The notes under the pieces were generated by a model. It searched no databases, was not told the origin of the DNA, and saw only the letters and a program-made list of their open reading frames with translations. DNA of 64,000 nucleotides from Cherax quadricarinatus (Eukaryota; Arthropoda; Malacostraca; Decapoda; Parastacidae), in the NCBI RefSeq assembly GCF_038502225.1, contig NC_091378.1:966796-1030795 (forward strand), in the 5' to 3' direction. Of this stretch, positions 44,470-56,313 are shown piece after piece; position 1 is the stretch's first letter; every line of letters starts with the position of its first letter. Both the position numbers and the translations under genes were made by a program.

Positions 44470-44807
44470 TTATTATTATTATTATAATCAAGGGGGAAGC
44501 GCTAAACCCGGAGGATTATACAGCGCCTGGGGGGGGGGGATGTGGAAGGCATTCAGGCTTAATTCGGGGAACTGGAGCACAGATAAAATTCCCTAAATCA
44601 AGAGCCCCTCACCAACATCAAGGAACCTTCCTTGAGGGGATTATTTTTATTATTATAATCAAGGGGGAAGCGCTAAACCCGGAGGATTATACAGCGCCTG
44701 GGGGGGATGTGGAAGGCATTCAGGCTTAATTCGGGGAACTGGAGCACAGATCCAATTCCCTAAATCAAGAGCCCCTCACCAACATCAAGGAACCTTCCTT
44801 GAGGGGA
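44470..44807 (-). mobile_element. Head-to-tail SINE dimer with one 13-bp target duplication
   Basis: Two copies (44470-44639 and 44640-44807) in tandem. The duplication GAAAGGCAAAGGA is found only at the outer ends (44457-44469 and 44808-44820). Confidence 0.87.
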
Positions 44808-45049
44808 GAAAGGCAAAGGAATAGCAGTCTGGTTTGAAGGAGTGACTTTCTTTTGTGTCTGGCAATGTTTTATTACCTATAAACTACATTAGTTTTGTAC
44901 CACATAAAAAAACTGAATTAGGTATGCCCGATTTTTTTTCCCTCCAACTTATTTTTTTTTATTTCACTCCTAACACGAGAGAGCTCAAGGAATGAAGGCT
45001 GCAAACCTCCCCATAAAAGAAGGACCTCAGGGTAAACATAGTTTTTAGC

Positions 45050-45440
45050 ATATCACCTGAGGCGCACATCAACTGTAATAGTCGCTTCAGCAAATGTGAG
45101 ACTAGTAAATTTAATGATGGCTTTCAGGAACTTCAACAAGAAGTCATTCATGAAACTACATACGGCATTTGTCAGACCCATGTTGACGTATGTATGCAAA
45201 ATAAGAATAAAGCCCACATCTGATAAAGTGCCGTATGTCATAGAGTTGTCAGCAAGTGGAATAGCCTAGCAAGTGAAGTAGTGGAGGCAGGAACCATACA
45301 TAGTTTTAAGAAGAGGTATGACAAAGCTCAGGAAGCAGAGAGAGAGAGGAGCTAGTAGCAATCAGTGAAGAGGCGGGGCCAGGAGCTGAGTCTCGACCCC
45401 TGCAACCACAATTAGGTGAATTAGGTGAGTACGTGCAAAG
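45050..45440 (+). pseudogene. Decayed CR1-like LINE end
   Basis: Fragments read FVRPMLTY, SKWNSLASEVVEAGTIHSF and KKRYDKAQEAERE, comparable with DEWNSLPSWVIEARTLGSFK of LINE-C. The 3' tail has GGGGCCAGGAGCTGAGTCTC, GACCCCTGCAACCACAATTA and GGTGAGTACG. Confidence 0.65.
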
Positions 45441-45479
45441 ATTGCAACAACACTAGCCTCAAAGCTAAGGGAAGAAGTT

Positions 45480-45850
45480 GTAAGGAGAGGATAAATGAGG
45501 TAAACCTGATGACATTAAGGACAAATTGACCAGGAGTAACATAATTATGATGTACAAAATGACAGGTTGGAGAAGGCAAGTCTCTTCAAGCGGTAGGTCT
45601 CACGTGCACAAGGGAAGAGCAGGAAATTAAAAACAGACAAGTCACAAGGATGTTAGGAAATACTTCTTTAGTGATCAGGAAATGGGATGGCCTAAACAAT
45701 AAAGTGACAGAGGCAGGATCCATGATTAGTTTTAATTCTAGTCATGATTGAGCTAACAGAACCAGAAAAAATCCAATAGTGGTCAGCAGAGGTAGGGCCA
45801 GGAGCTGAGACTCGACCCCTGCATCCACAAACAGGTGAGTAAATGAGTAC
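45480..45850 (+). pseudogene. Second decayed copy of the same LINE end
   Basis: Ends GTAGGGCCAGGAGCTGAGAC and TCGACCCCTGCATCCACAAA, then GGTGAGTAAATGAGTAC, as at 45375-45440. The coding part is barely recognisable. Confidence 0.55.
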
Positions 45851-46586
45851 AGGTCTTGAATTATTATTCTCATATTCATGGGGGAAGAGTACCCATAAGA
45901 GGGATGGGAGGCATTCAGATGCAATACTTGGAGTATACGTGGAGGATGTTCCAGGGGTCAATGCTCCCATAGCCCAGTCCATCACCAGGCCTCGCGGTTT
46001 ATCAGAGTCTGATCAACCAATGATCAATCCAATAAAGGGGAGGATAAGTCCAGTTCCTTAGATCAAGAGCCCCTCAAAAGCATCAAGTCACTTAGGTTAG
46101 TCACCCTTACTACACAAGCATGGGAAGTGCCAGCCACTGCATTCCACATTGTTATTACAATCAAAACTTAAGGGCTAAACCCATAAGGGTCATACAGCAC
46201 TGTAGTGCATTCCATAGCATCCACAGAGGCTGCTCCCTTCCCAGGTAAAGATGATTACCCAATGCTTAAACAAAGTGGTAATCTACACACTACCTCTCCT
46301 TAACTGAGAAAGGGTAAATTAAAACTCAATTAGTGTCGAGGGCAAAATTTTATTAGAGTTACATTTGCAAATTGCCAAGACGTGCCATAAATTCACACGA
46401 TAGTGGGAAGAATTCTCTTACACAGTTCTGTATCTACAAAACTATCACTGTGACTTTCAGCCTTTAAAGTAACAATATTGATGTATCTGCACACTTAATG
46501 ATAAAAAACTTCCTCTAGATGATGCAAAAAAGATAATGTAATATGTATGGTACATTAAAAACTAAGCAACAATTAAGATATACATA

Positions 46587-46789
46587 CAGTGGTACCTCGG
46601 GATATGAACAGCTCAAAACTTGAACAGTTATGTAAGTGTAATTATGTAAGTGCTTTTGTAAGTGTATTTTTGGGGGTCTGAAACGGATTAATCTAATTTA
46701 CATTATTCATTATGGGAACAAATTCGTTCAGTATCCACACTCGAACAACCTTCTGGAACGAATTAAGTTTGTATCCTGAGGTACCACTG
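46587..46789. mobile_element. 203-bp MITE, same family as 170-346
   Basis: Starts CAGTGGTACCTCGGG, ends CCTGAGGTACCACTG, TA flanks at 46585 and 46790. A GTAAGTGTAATTATGTAAGT stretch is duplicated inside. Confidence 0.82.
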
Positions 46790-47164
46790 TAGTATATCCT
46801 ATTTTGATCTGACCTAACAAAATACAAAAGAAGCAATAAATGAAATGTTCTTCCAAAGATTTAGATGGAAATAAAGTTTATGCATCATAATTTTATTATT
46901 ATAAATTCATAGGGGTCATACAGCTCCTGGGAAATTCAGATTTGATCCAAGGAAGGTAGCTCCACTTCCTTGGACCAGGAACCCTTCACCAGCATCACTT
47001 TTCCTTAAGGTTTTAATAGTATAATTTTGATGTCCACAAAAAGATCATTCACAACTGATGGATTAGTTTTCAAGATGCTGACAGCTCCACATAAACTTTA
47101 CACAGAATCAGAAAACTCTCAGATTCAAATCAGATAACCTGACCAGATGTGAGATATTTTTTAG

Positions 47165-47410
47165 CTTTTTTTATTATTATTTTTTCATTAACTCATGGGC
47201 CGTTTCCCACCGAGGCAGCGCGACCCGAAAAAGAAGAAATACTTTCATCATCATACATCATCTGTTTCCTTTCATCTCCATGGGAAAGTGCATAAGAATC
47301 TTTCCTCCATAAGTCATGCGTGTCATCAGAGGCAAATAAAATGCCAGAAGCAAGGGGTTAGTAACCCCTTTTTCTGTATATATGTAAATTACTGAAAATA
47401 AGAAGAAAAA
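47165..47410. mobile_element. Composite of RTE tail and inverted RTE-derived element
   Basis: GGCCGTTTCCCACCGAGGCA at 47199-47218 lies in minus orientation. Right beside it, CATCTCCATGGGAAAGTGCA and ATAAGTCATGCGTGTCATCA (47270-47330) lie in plus orientation, matching the derivative at 28791-29036. Confidence 0.65.
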
Positions 47411-47707
47411 TTTGAGTTTGTTATAAATAAATAATCAAACAGAACAGCTTCCAACTTCAATTGTATGTTGTCTTGCTTCCCGATCAAAGGTTAATCCAAC
47501 TTTAATAAAACTAACTTCACAACCAAAAAATGAGATCACTTAAAAAATTTAAGGAAATTGATACATTATTTCACTGACTTACATTTGAAAATCATCCTGT
47601 ATGATGGGCATGTTAGGCAAACAAATATAGTTCTTGGTCTAACCTTGTCAAATGTCATATAGATCTGGGTGGCCACACAATGTAATATACTTAATGTATC
47701 CAGATAG

Positions 47708-47960
47708 TAGGTTGGTACTGTATCGTCCATGAAGGTACTGTATCTTCCAGGAGGGTACTGTATCTTCCAGAAAGGCACTGTAACTTCAAGGAAGGTACTG
47801 TATCTTCCAGAAAGGCACTGTATCTTTAAGGAAGGTACTGTATCTTCCAGAAAGGCACTGTATCTTTAAGGAAGGTACTGTATCTTCCAGAAAGGCACTG
47901 TATCTTTAAGGAAGGTACTGTATCTTCCAGAAAGGCACTGTATCTTCAAGGAAGTTTTCA
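47708..47960. repeat. 39-bp tandem repeat
   Basis: Two related half units, GGTACTGTATCTTCCAGAAA and GGCACTGTATCTTTAAGGA, about six copies. It ends at the 3' part of a tRNA-SINE (47960-48030). Confidence 0.9.
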
Positions 47961-48030
47961 GTGTCACTGATGTCAGCTAGGCCTGTATACCTTGTACATG
48001 TATTTGTAGGAATAAAGATATTATTATTAT
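47960..48030 (+). mobile_element. tRNA-SINE 3' fragment
   Basis: GATGTCAGCTAGGCCTGTAT, CTTGTACATGTATTTGTAGG and AATAAAGATATTATTATT. Confidence 0.72.
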
Positions 48031-48826
48031 TACTGTAATTGAAACAAAATCTTTCTTACAGAGCATAACTGCATATAAAACTGAAAGAGCTTGAATTATG
48101 CATGTTATATCAATTTAGCAATAGCTAAATAGTATATTCAAAAGAAGTGAATATCAAGCATGCACAATTTTGCAGATAGTACTGTAAATAGCCAGACCCA
48201 TAATACTGATGACAAAAGTAGCAGGTATGGCACATATACCACACAGAGCAGAAAACATTTCATTGAAATATAATCTGCATAAAGTTGAAATATTTTCTTA
48301 AGATTACAATATAACTTTTGAAGTATTAAATAAAGTTCCCCAATTTTATCTGAAATTATCATTACCCAGTTGCACATATATTAATTATGATGAAACTAAG
48401 TGTTACAGTAAATAATTAGAGTATAATGTCATGCTTGATAAAATACATGTAGGCCAAATTTTCTTAAAATATATTTTTTCAGATTTTTATAATATGGACT
48501 GGCAGATACAGTATACAGTATTCACAAAAATTAAAATAGGATGGATGCATTTTCTAATTCTGCACTAAAACTAATTAGCAACCTAACCTAGCTAAAATAT
48601 ATATAAAAGCACAACATGATAAGTCTATGAATTGTAAACACAGTACAGAAATTAGACAAGGAATTTATTAGAAAAACAGGGTAATGCAAGAAGCCTAATT
48701 TAATAGATTTTTCACTTTGTTATCCACAAGCTTTATACAGAATTTTGTAGCTATTACACTGTTGATTAATTAATCTAAAGTATAATTTTAGTTTTGCATA
48801 AAAATTATACATATGCATAAACTCCC
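48031..48826. other. Intergenic sequence, nothing recognised
   Basis: About 70 percent AT, no frame of note, no repeat seen. Confidence 0.55.
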
Positions 48827-48830
48827 TTAA

Positions 48831-49053
48831 CCCTTAAATGGTCGAAATAGATCGACGTTCAAATCCGTAATGCTCCAAAAGTAGATCTATGTTTTTTTTA
48901 CATTTTTTTTCAAATATAACAAAAAAAATGTAGATAAAAGTTTTTTTACACATTTTCAAATGTAAAAAAAAAAAAAAAAGATGATGTACATTTTTTACAT
49001 ACTTTCAAATGTTGAAAAAACGTATATACATATACGTTTGGACCGTTTAAGGG
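48831..49053. mobile_element. piggyBac-like MITE with TTAA flanks
   Basis: Begins CCCTTAAATGGTC and ends GACCGTTTAAGGG, with TTAA at 48827-48830 and 49054-49057, the duplication used by piggyBac-type transposases. The interior is poly-A/T rich with near-palindromic TAGATCTATG and ACATTTTTT blocks. Confidence 0.75.
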
Positions 49054-49057
49054 TTAA

Positions 49058-49519
49058 ATAAATTATGAAGACTAGCAAAATATTAAACAATTTTAAAATT
49101 ATTAAAATAAATTATTCTCAATATTCATTGCTGAATTTGACTGACTGACAGTGGCATTTATATTAAAACAACACTTTCAATACACATGCCATTTAAAATT
49201 TGTGCTGGTAATTCTGAAGAAACCAATTTAGTTTGTAACTACTTTTGATGCTTCAACTCCGTGCCCCAGCCTGCCATGCATTTCGAACGTCTCTGTTATA
49301 TCACATTCGTAGCTGCCTGCCAATAGTAACGTAAAGAGATGCTAAGACATGCATCAAGAATAAACACCTGATATTAATACAAATAAACAGTTCAATGTAC
49401 ATTGGTCAGTAGCAGGGCCAGATTAAGGCATGGGCTTTAGGGGCTGCAGCCCAGGGGCCTCTGCCAGCTGGAGGGCCTCCAGAGATTAAGTGGAAAGTGT
49501 TCACAGTTACTAATGTAAA
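49058..49519. other. Intergenic sequence, nothing recognised
   Basis: Includes CCAGGGGCCTCTGCCAGCTG near 49451; a related piece (GCAGCCCAGGGGCCTACAAA) at 50010 lies beyond the LINE-B fragment, so that LINE probably split one older repeat. Confidence 0.5.
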
Positions 49520-49945
49520 TTTAATTTTTTTTTTTTTTTTTTTTCAACAAGTCGGCTGTTTCCCACTGAGGCAGGGTGACCCAAAAAAAAAAAAGAAAGA
49601 AAATCCCCAAAAAGAAAATACTTTCATCATCATTCAACACTTTCACCACACTCACACATTATCACTGTTTTTGCAGAGGTGCTCAGAATACAACAGTCCA
49701 GAAGCATACACATATAAAGACACACAACATATCCCTCCAAACTGCCAATATCCCAAACCCCTCCTTTAAAGTGCAGGCATTGTACTTCCCATTTCCAGGA
49801 CTCAAGTCCGACTATATGAAAATAACCGGTTTCCCTGAATCCCTTCACTAAATATTACCCTGCTCACACTCCAACAGATCGTCAGGTCCCAAGTACCATT
49901 CGTCTCCATTCACTCCTATCTAACACGCTCACGCACGCTTGTCGT
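49520..49945 (-). mobile_element. LINE-B 3' end fragment, 5'-truncated
   Basis: Nearly identical to 24949-25350: the poly-T, the 3' UTR and the last codons of the RT ORF. Truncated at 49945. Recent insertion. Confidence 0.88.
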
Positions 49946-50439
49946 ATATGATCTGTTGACTGTTCATTGAATGTTTCTGAAAATATCACTGGGGGCCTCA
50001 CAGTACCTGCAGCCCAGGGGCCTACAAAATGTTAATCCAGCTCTGGTCAATAGTGCAAATGAACCTACATGGAGAGAAATAAAACAGAAGGAACTTAAGT
50101 GAAGTACAGTTCCGTAAATTTTGACCTCACACTGATGCCCTCCTCAGAAGAGATTTATATGAATTAAATCAACTTAGTTTTTTGTCTTTATAACCTGGAA
50201 GTTCATTAAAACTACTGTATCATAATATAATGCTTCTGTGTATTTACTAATAAAACCTATATGGAAAATACTCTTTGTGATCACAATCATACTGATTATA
50301 TCACTTCATTCAAAAGTAAAGTATATGAGAGGTAATTCTATCTCCAAACTCACACTGTATGATACAGGAATGTACAAAAAATTAAAAACTTCACCAGTAC
50401 ATAATGAAAAACATATAGTATCAAAGCAAGAATAATACA

Positions 50440-50560
50440 ATTTGCACCATTCACTTTGTGATGTGTCACTTGTAAATGGTGCAAGTCGGACCGAAATGTC
50501 GTCACGAGCTTCTCTCTCCTATGTGCGGGTTATTTGCGTATTGTTCCAGTCATGGTATTG
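50440..50560 (+). repeat. Arm of the GACGTTTCGGTCC repeat family
   Basis: AAGTCGGACCGAAATGTCGT then GAGCTTCT and CTATGTGCGGGTTATTTGCG, as in the right arm of 1312-1460. The left arm is only vestigial. Confidence 0.7.
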
Positions 50561-50840
50561 TGACTTTGTTCTCTAACGTAGGAATTTTTTACCTCAGGTA
50601 AATTGTGCAATGCTCATCAACTCAAGGAATCTCAATTTCCACATGCTGAAGTACACATTACACAATATGTGCAACAAAATACATTATAAATAATATATTA
50701 CATACTTTAACAGTCATACAGTACAGTATTTACAGTGCAACCATAGTGCTGCATACAATTAATTATGCAACCACGCTAATGATTCTAGCACTCAAAGCAT
50801 CTTAAGCAGAAATAAGAACCAATTATGCATCAATTCTGGT

Positions 50841-50982
50841 GCAAAACAACCAGTGGGGGGAGATGACTGATAGCTCTAGGCCTTTTGTGTTGCAATCAAC
50901 ACATCATCAGGAGCTTATGTTGATGTGTTGATTGCAACACAAAAGGTCTAGAGCTATCATTCCCCCTGTGGTTGTTTTGCAT
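50841..50982. repeat. 142-bp palindrome with hammerhead-like motif
   Basis: Arms from GCAAAACAACCAGTGGGGG to CCCCTGTGGTTGTTTTGC, with GATAGCTCTAGGCCTTTTGT matching ACAAAAGGTCTAGAGCTATC. A short spacer (TCAGGAGCTTA) separates them. The minus strand of the left half resembles a hammerhead ribozyme (see findings). Confidence 0.8.
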
Positions 50983-52827
50983 CATGAATCGTTTCTTTGT
51001 GATTTTTCAATACTGGTATTGGCTTCTAGTCGTTTGTGCACACACATACTATTGAGCTGGAAACATAAAATATTGCACTTTTCCTAACCTACAGTTTGTT
51101 CGCTATACTAAACCTAGCTAATACAACACTCGTTATACTAGACCTGACTATTAATACATCCACTATACAGTATTGTATTAAGTATACATGTATACAGTAT
51201 TCTAATTCACATTATACAGGGTCTAGCAATAATATAACCTACCTACAAAACTCTACAACCAGTTAACACATTATACTATTCCTAGCAGGCTGGTGATAGT
51301 CAGTACTATTCTGTACTCAGTATGAGTAAGGGATGCATTCAGTGAGAAGCTCATGGATGACAAATTTGCAAATATAAAACTTTTACTGCATTTTAGTAGG
51401 AAAAGAAGAGATGACTGAGCCATCACCTCTATACCCAGGCATAATGGTTTTAATTTTGGGCCAGTCATAATCCAAATAGGTCATTAATCAACTTGCCAGA
51501 AAACAGCATAACATAGAATTTGCAACTATGAGAATCCACAATAGGTTAGCTACAGACAACAAACTGTACTTGCAGATAAAGGGCAAACAAAATTCACAGA
51601 GAGGATTAATGAATGCAAAGCTCACAGATATGAGTACAGTACAGTATTGAATTTAACCATCTGTACAGTAGACTTAATACAGTTAAATCTCACCTAATGA
51701 TGTTTCACTGTACAGTATCACTTTTTTGTTGTACATCAGAGTATGACTGTTTGATATATAGTCCAACACTTGAAAATTTTGAAATTTGAAGATCATTCTG
51801 ATTTTCAAAATTTGGAACAATTTCAAATAAGAGATGATGTTATATTCCACAATCTGCCAACATTTTAAACACTATATGGTACTAAATCCAATACTAAATA
51901 AACTTGATTGTACATCACCAATATGTACTCTACAGTACTGTTCTATATACTGTAATAAAAATATCTTTATAGTAATTTTAAAATTAATCTTCTCTAGCCC
52001 TAAAAGTTGAGAGAATATTATGCAGTGCATGTATGTGTATGGTGTGCTTTTGAGGAAGAGCTACTGATCTTGGCTTTGAAAGCACGATCGTTTTTCCAGA
52101 CAAACTGAATATAAATTCAATTACAATCCTGGCCCATGGCTGAGCTTTGGGAGTAATGAAACTCTTGGAACTCATCAAAGGTATAACTTTGCAAAAATTA
52201 GTCCGAACATCACATAATTAATAGGATATATTTCACAAATGTTAGGAATACTAATTATGGCAAATTAAGCTGACCTAAAATAAGTTGGTAGGATTGAGCT
52301 AAGGTTAAGATAGATTACTAAGTTATCTTTGGTGCAGAACCAAAAATATTTACACTGTTAATTTATACAAGTTTATCTATTAGTGCAAAAGAAAATGTTT
52401 GAAGAAAAAAAAAATTAAGGCATCTAAACTTGTCTGACTGACTTTGCCTAAAAAAGCACAACACATACATGTCTTGTATCACATTCCAGACTGAGATAGG
52501 CAATTAGCATTGTTCACTTGATGTGAAAGGTTATATACAGTATTAGCTCAATGCAAAATTTTCAAAACTGCCATCACTAAATGTAGGCCAGAGTGTTTTA
52601 AAATACAGTTCTGTTCATATTATAAAGCTGAAAGACTGAACTCTCAACATGACTGATTTCAATCTTACCTACTATCACATTCAACCCTCAACTCCTTATC
52701 ACAATGCTCTATTCTGTGGTAAACATAGGCAACTGTTTGCCATATAGATCCATCATGTAATTTTTCAGGGCTTAATTTAAGTGACACACTAAGTGAAACC
52801 AGTGGATATAGTACCTCTCTCTTTCTT
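50983..52827. other. Intergenic sequence, nothing recognised
   Basis: AT-rich, with many short AGTACAGTATT-like words but no clear repeat, RNA gene or exon. Confidence 0.5.
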
Positions 52828-53410
52828 TACATGAGAGAGAGAAATTATGGAAAGTATTAAGTGAATGTTTGGGAAGTTCTGAGGCAAGTGAGAATATAAT
52901 TGTTGTGGGTGACATAAATGCTATAGCAGGAGAGACAGTTTCTCCAACTTTTTGCCACAATCCTTCAGTGTGGAGGGCCAGGGATAAATGATAATGGGGG
53001 GTCCTCTAACTGAATTGTGTATAAAAAGAGGTTTGGTAACAGGTATTTCTTTTTAAGAAAAAGATGATAAGTTTATATATGATGTAGTGTGCCAAAGCAG
53101 CAGTTCGCAAGCCTCTGTATTGGTGGATAAAAGAATGATGGGTAAGCCTCTGGATGTGCATGTTTACAAGAGTGACTGTATGTCAGGTCATTATTTAAAG
53201 GTAGCTACAGAAAGATTAAAAGGCAAATGGAGTTAGTGGATAAGAGAGAAATGAAAGTGAATGAATTCAAAGGGAGAGACAGCTATTGGGAGATATAAAA
53301 GGGTAGGTGGAGAGAGTAATGAGGAAGAGATTGAAGAGGTATGGGGTACATTTAAGAGTGTAATGCTAGAGTGCACAGCAGAAGCTGCTTGCAACAGCTT
53401 GAATTGATTC
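52828..53410 (+). pseudogene. Decayed LINE-B endonuclease fossil
   Basis: With frameshifts, the plus strand reads ENIIVVGDINAIAGE, VLVDKRMMGKPLDVHVYKSD, MSGHYLKVATERLKGKW and TFKSVMLECTAEA, matching LINE-B (VVGDFNAKVG, VLVDKRLMGRLQDVHVYR, SDHYLVVATVRVRGRW, SFKNAVLECGAE). Several stops and indels; much older than the copy at 24949-28624. Confidence 0.75.
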
Positions 53411-54008
53411 ATATGATCAGGAAAGATAGGAGCATATCTTGCTCCCTTGGAAGATACAGAACCTGTGTGTACACAGATGTAGCATCATTGTGAATGAAAA
53501 TGATCAAGGAGAGAGCATATATTTGAAGTCAAAAGATAAGACTTAGGGAATAACAAAAGAACTACATACTTGGATCACAAACCCTAAAGGAGTATAATTG
53601 CAATAGAGGATATGTGAATGAGCTATCTTGAAGAGATTTATAAAAATCTACAAAAAAAAAATTTATGGCTGCTTATTTTTGTTACAAAAGCCCAGTAGCT
53701 TCATAATGATTGTTATTTTTTTTTGTATCTATTCTTCCTAATGATCTTTCTCTTCAAGTTTTTTATGTTTACTACTGTAGATATTCTGATTTTAAACACT
53801 ATGTTATTCTTTCAGTGTCAGTAAATAGCTAGATATGTTTAAATGTCTTGCACAAACATTTGTGAAAATTTTTAAAAACTTTTAAGAATATAAAATGAAA
53901 GTAAAGATAGAATTTTATATTTTATACAGGACAAAGTTACGAGGTACTATTGAGCCAATAAAGCTGTTATGAGTGTATGAAATTAAATTTTGAATTGTTA
54001 GAATACAA
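53411..54008. other. Sequence downstream of the zinc-finger gene
   Basis: May include decayed RTE sequence to about 53550. No other feature seen. Confidence 0.5.
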
Positions 54009-54112
54009 TTTATTGCTGGAAATGACAGAAGTTTAATTCGGTGACTGAAAAATTGCTCGATTAAATTTCTGGAAAATGTACATTATTAATTCCAAAAAAC
54101 TTATGAAACTAT

Positions 54113-55363
54113 TTAATTACTTTCTGCCTGTCCTGTGTGTACATTAAATTTCTCCTGGAAAGGAACAAAAATGGGGTTTTTGGTATGCTTCCACATGTGA
54201 TAACTCCATGCCATGTTGTTGGCACAACCTTCACCACAGATATTACACTTAAAAGGTTTGGGTTCCTCTGGAGCTTTGCACTTGTGGTTTTCAAGAAAGT
54301 GAAGGGAAGAATATTTCTTTTTGCATACACCACATTCATATTGCTTTGACTTGCCGTGGGTTGTATAGTGCCGCTGAAGATCGCATTTCTGGAAAAAGCT
54401 TCGGCTACATATTTCACATCTGTGGGGTTTGTATCCACTATGAGCAAGTCTGTGTCGTCGGAGGGCACTGATGTGAGAGAGACCAGCACCACATATATCA
54501 CATTTGTATGGTTTAGCTGCTTCATGACTTTCATTATGTTCGAGAAGTTCTTCTTTATAAGCAAACTCTCTATCACACACCGCACACTTATACGGCTTGT
54601 CTGGCATGGAACAAGACATGACATTTGACACTATATTTCCTCCATCCATCTGATCATTCATGATGTAGACATTATTATCTTTGATATGACTGTCCATGTG
54701 CTCATCAAAAGATGATTTGGTGAAAAATGTCCTGCCACAAATATGGCATCTCATCTCCACAAAGCGGTCAATTCGTCTCTTCCGCTTCATTGCACCATTC
54801 TGTTCATCATGCGACTCTACATTTATATCTATATCCAGGTTCTGGTTGAGGTGCAGTGGGGGAACTTGATGTGTTCCCGGAGGAGTACCCAACATCCCAA
54901 TAGAAAATGAATGAGGATGATGAGGATGTGAAGGAGGCAGTACAAGTGGGCCACCAAGCGATGCTTGATGATTTGGAACAGGAGGGGGAGGAGGGGGAAT
55001 AGACGGTGCATGAGGCAGAGGAGACGATAAAGGAGAGGATGATTTGGAACGTCCTGTTAAGTTTAAAGGAGAACATCTTGCACCATTTATGGTTAAATTA
55101 GAGGGTTCTGTCTGTGGAGAGTATGAATACTGAAAACCTTGCTCCATGTGAGATGAGACCTCTAAATCTTCAGGGTTCAGGGGAGTGTTACCAACTCGAA
55201 TGTCTAACTGCGGCTCAAACGCACAAGGACTCAAGGATAAGGACTCCAAATTGAACTGCCTCCAGTGAGTACTGATATGAGTCATAACAGTTACTGCATC
55301 AGCAGGAAGATCAAGGCCACAAAAGCGACATCGTTCACCTATAGGACAGCCATAGCCAGCCAT
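54113..55363 (-). CDS. C2H2 zinc-finger protein, 416 aa, one coding exon
   Basis: Start ATG at 55363 (MAGYGCPIGER), stop TAA at 54113. A likely 5' UTR acceptor (ATTTTAG) lies 14 nt above the ATG. Finger 1 is isolated at the N-terminus (C12, C15, H29, H33). Residues 110-170 are rich in Pro, Ser and His, with a PPPPPP run. A basic MKRKRR (192-197) is a likely nuclear signal. Six more fingers follow at about 206-226, 260-280, 288-308, 316-336, 344-362 (C2HC variant) and 373-393. This layout suggests a nuclear DNA-binding transcription factor, but I do not recognise the orthologue and name no target. A minus-strand AATAAA at 54014-54009 could end the mRNA. Composition is GC-richer than the flanks, as expected of constrained coding sequence. 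Confidence 0.9.
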   Translation of the reverse strand: MAGYGCPIGERCRFCGLDLPADAVTVMTHISTHWRQFNLESLSLSPCAFEPQLDIRVGNTPLNPEDLEVSSHMEQGFQYSYSPQTEPSNLTINGARCSPLNLTGRSKSSSPLSSPLPHAPSIPPPPPPVPNHQASLGGPLVLPPSHPHHPHSFSIGMLGTPPGTHQVPPLHLNQNLDIDINVESHDEQNGAMKRKRRIDRFVEMRCHICGRTFFTKSSFDEHMDSHIKDNNVYIMNDQMDGGNIVSNVMSCSMPDKPYKCAVCDREFAYKEELLEHNESHEAAKPYKCDICGAGLSHISALRRHRLAHSGYKPHRCEICSRSFFQKCDLQRHYTTHGKSKQYECGVCKKKYSSLHFLENHKCKAPEEPKPFKCNICGEGCANNMAWSYHMWKHTKNPIFVPFQEKFNVHTGQAESN

Positions 55364-55516
55364 CTTCACTTCCAGCCTAAAATGATAAAGTTAATAATAT
55401 ACATGAATGAAATGATATGCAGGATAAGCGTAACAGCAGGTATAATTCATAACCTGCAAAATTCCTGTCTAAATATTTAAAACCAAACCAAACTATTCAG
55501 TATCTATATGTGCACA

Positions 55517-55715
55517 CATTTTTTTTTTTAACACATCAGCCATTTCCCGCCAAGGCAGGGTGACCTGAAAAAGAAGAAACACCTTCATCATCACTCACTC
55601 CATCACTGTCTTGTGAGAGATGTGCCAATACTACAGTTAAAAAACTGCAGCACATCTCCACCCCTTTTTTAGAGTGCAGGCACAACACTTCTCATACATA
55701 CATGTATATTATAGT
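55517..55715 (-). mobile_element. Old LINE-B-type 3' fragment
   Basis: Poly-T, ACATCAGCCATTTCCCGCCA and GGCAGGGTGACCTG, diverged from 24949. Lies just upstream of the zinc-finger gene's coding exon. Confidence 0.75.
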
Positions 55716-55986
55716 TAAATCAAATTCTATTTAGACCACTATACTTTAATACCTAAAGAAATATTTCTTGAATATTAACAGTTTCTTGCAATAAAAAGTG
55801 CAAGCCTATATGAGGGAAAAAAATTAAGTGTTTTACCAGCAAGTGAAGCAGAGGCTGTAAGCTGGTTAAATTTTAGATAAGTCCAATAGTTCAGAGTTAA
55901 TGTCTACAGTACATCCTCCATCATCCATCTTGTCTGGTCTGTTGAAAGACATAATACAGTATGTAATTACAAGCAATATTAAGTAC

Positions 55987-56313
55987 AGGAGGGCCCCACT
56001 TATGCAGCAGGTTAGGTTTTGGGTTACTGCTGTAAAGTGAAACCCTTTTTTCACTTTCAAATGCATATAAAAGCCTGAGAACATGTTTAAACTATCATAT
56101 ATTCAGTGAGAAATAGAGCTAGGTCTTAAAAAAAATGCATATACATGTATAGTACACACATTTCTTACCTTAAAATATTTTTGTCCTTAGCTTATTGTGA
56201 GTGGTGAATATATTTATTGTAGGAAGTTTGAATAAATGAAGAATGAGCATAAGTGAAAACCACTGCATTAGCGAAACCCGATAAAGTGAAGCGCTGTAAA
56301 GCACGGCCCTCCT
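55987..56313. mobile_element. MITE with GGAGGGCC terminal repeats
   Basis: Begins AGGAGGGCCCCACTTATGCAG and ends GCACGGCCCTCCT, with TA flanking both ends. The inside is AT-rich and partly self-complementary (GTAAAGTGAAACC and AAACCCGATAAAGTGAAGC). Probably a Tc1/mariner-group derivative. Confidence 0.65.

Noticed and set aside
54109..54624. 171-codon minus frame overlapping the zinc-finger gene
   Set aside because: Frame-shifted shadow of the C2H2 array.
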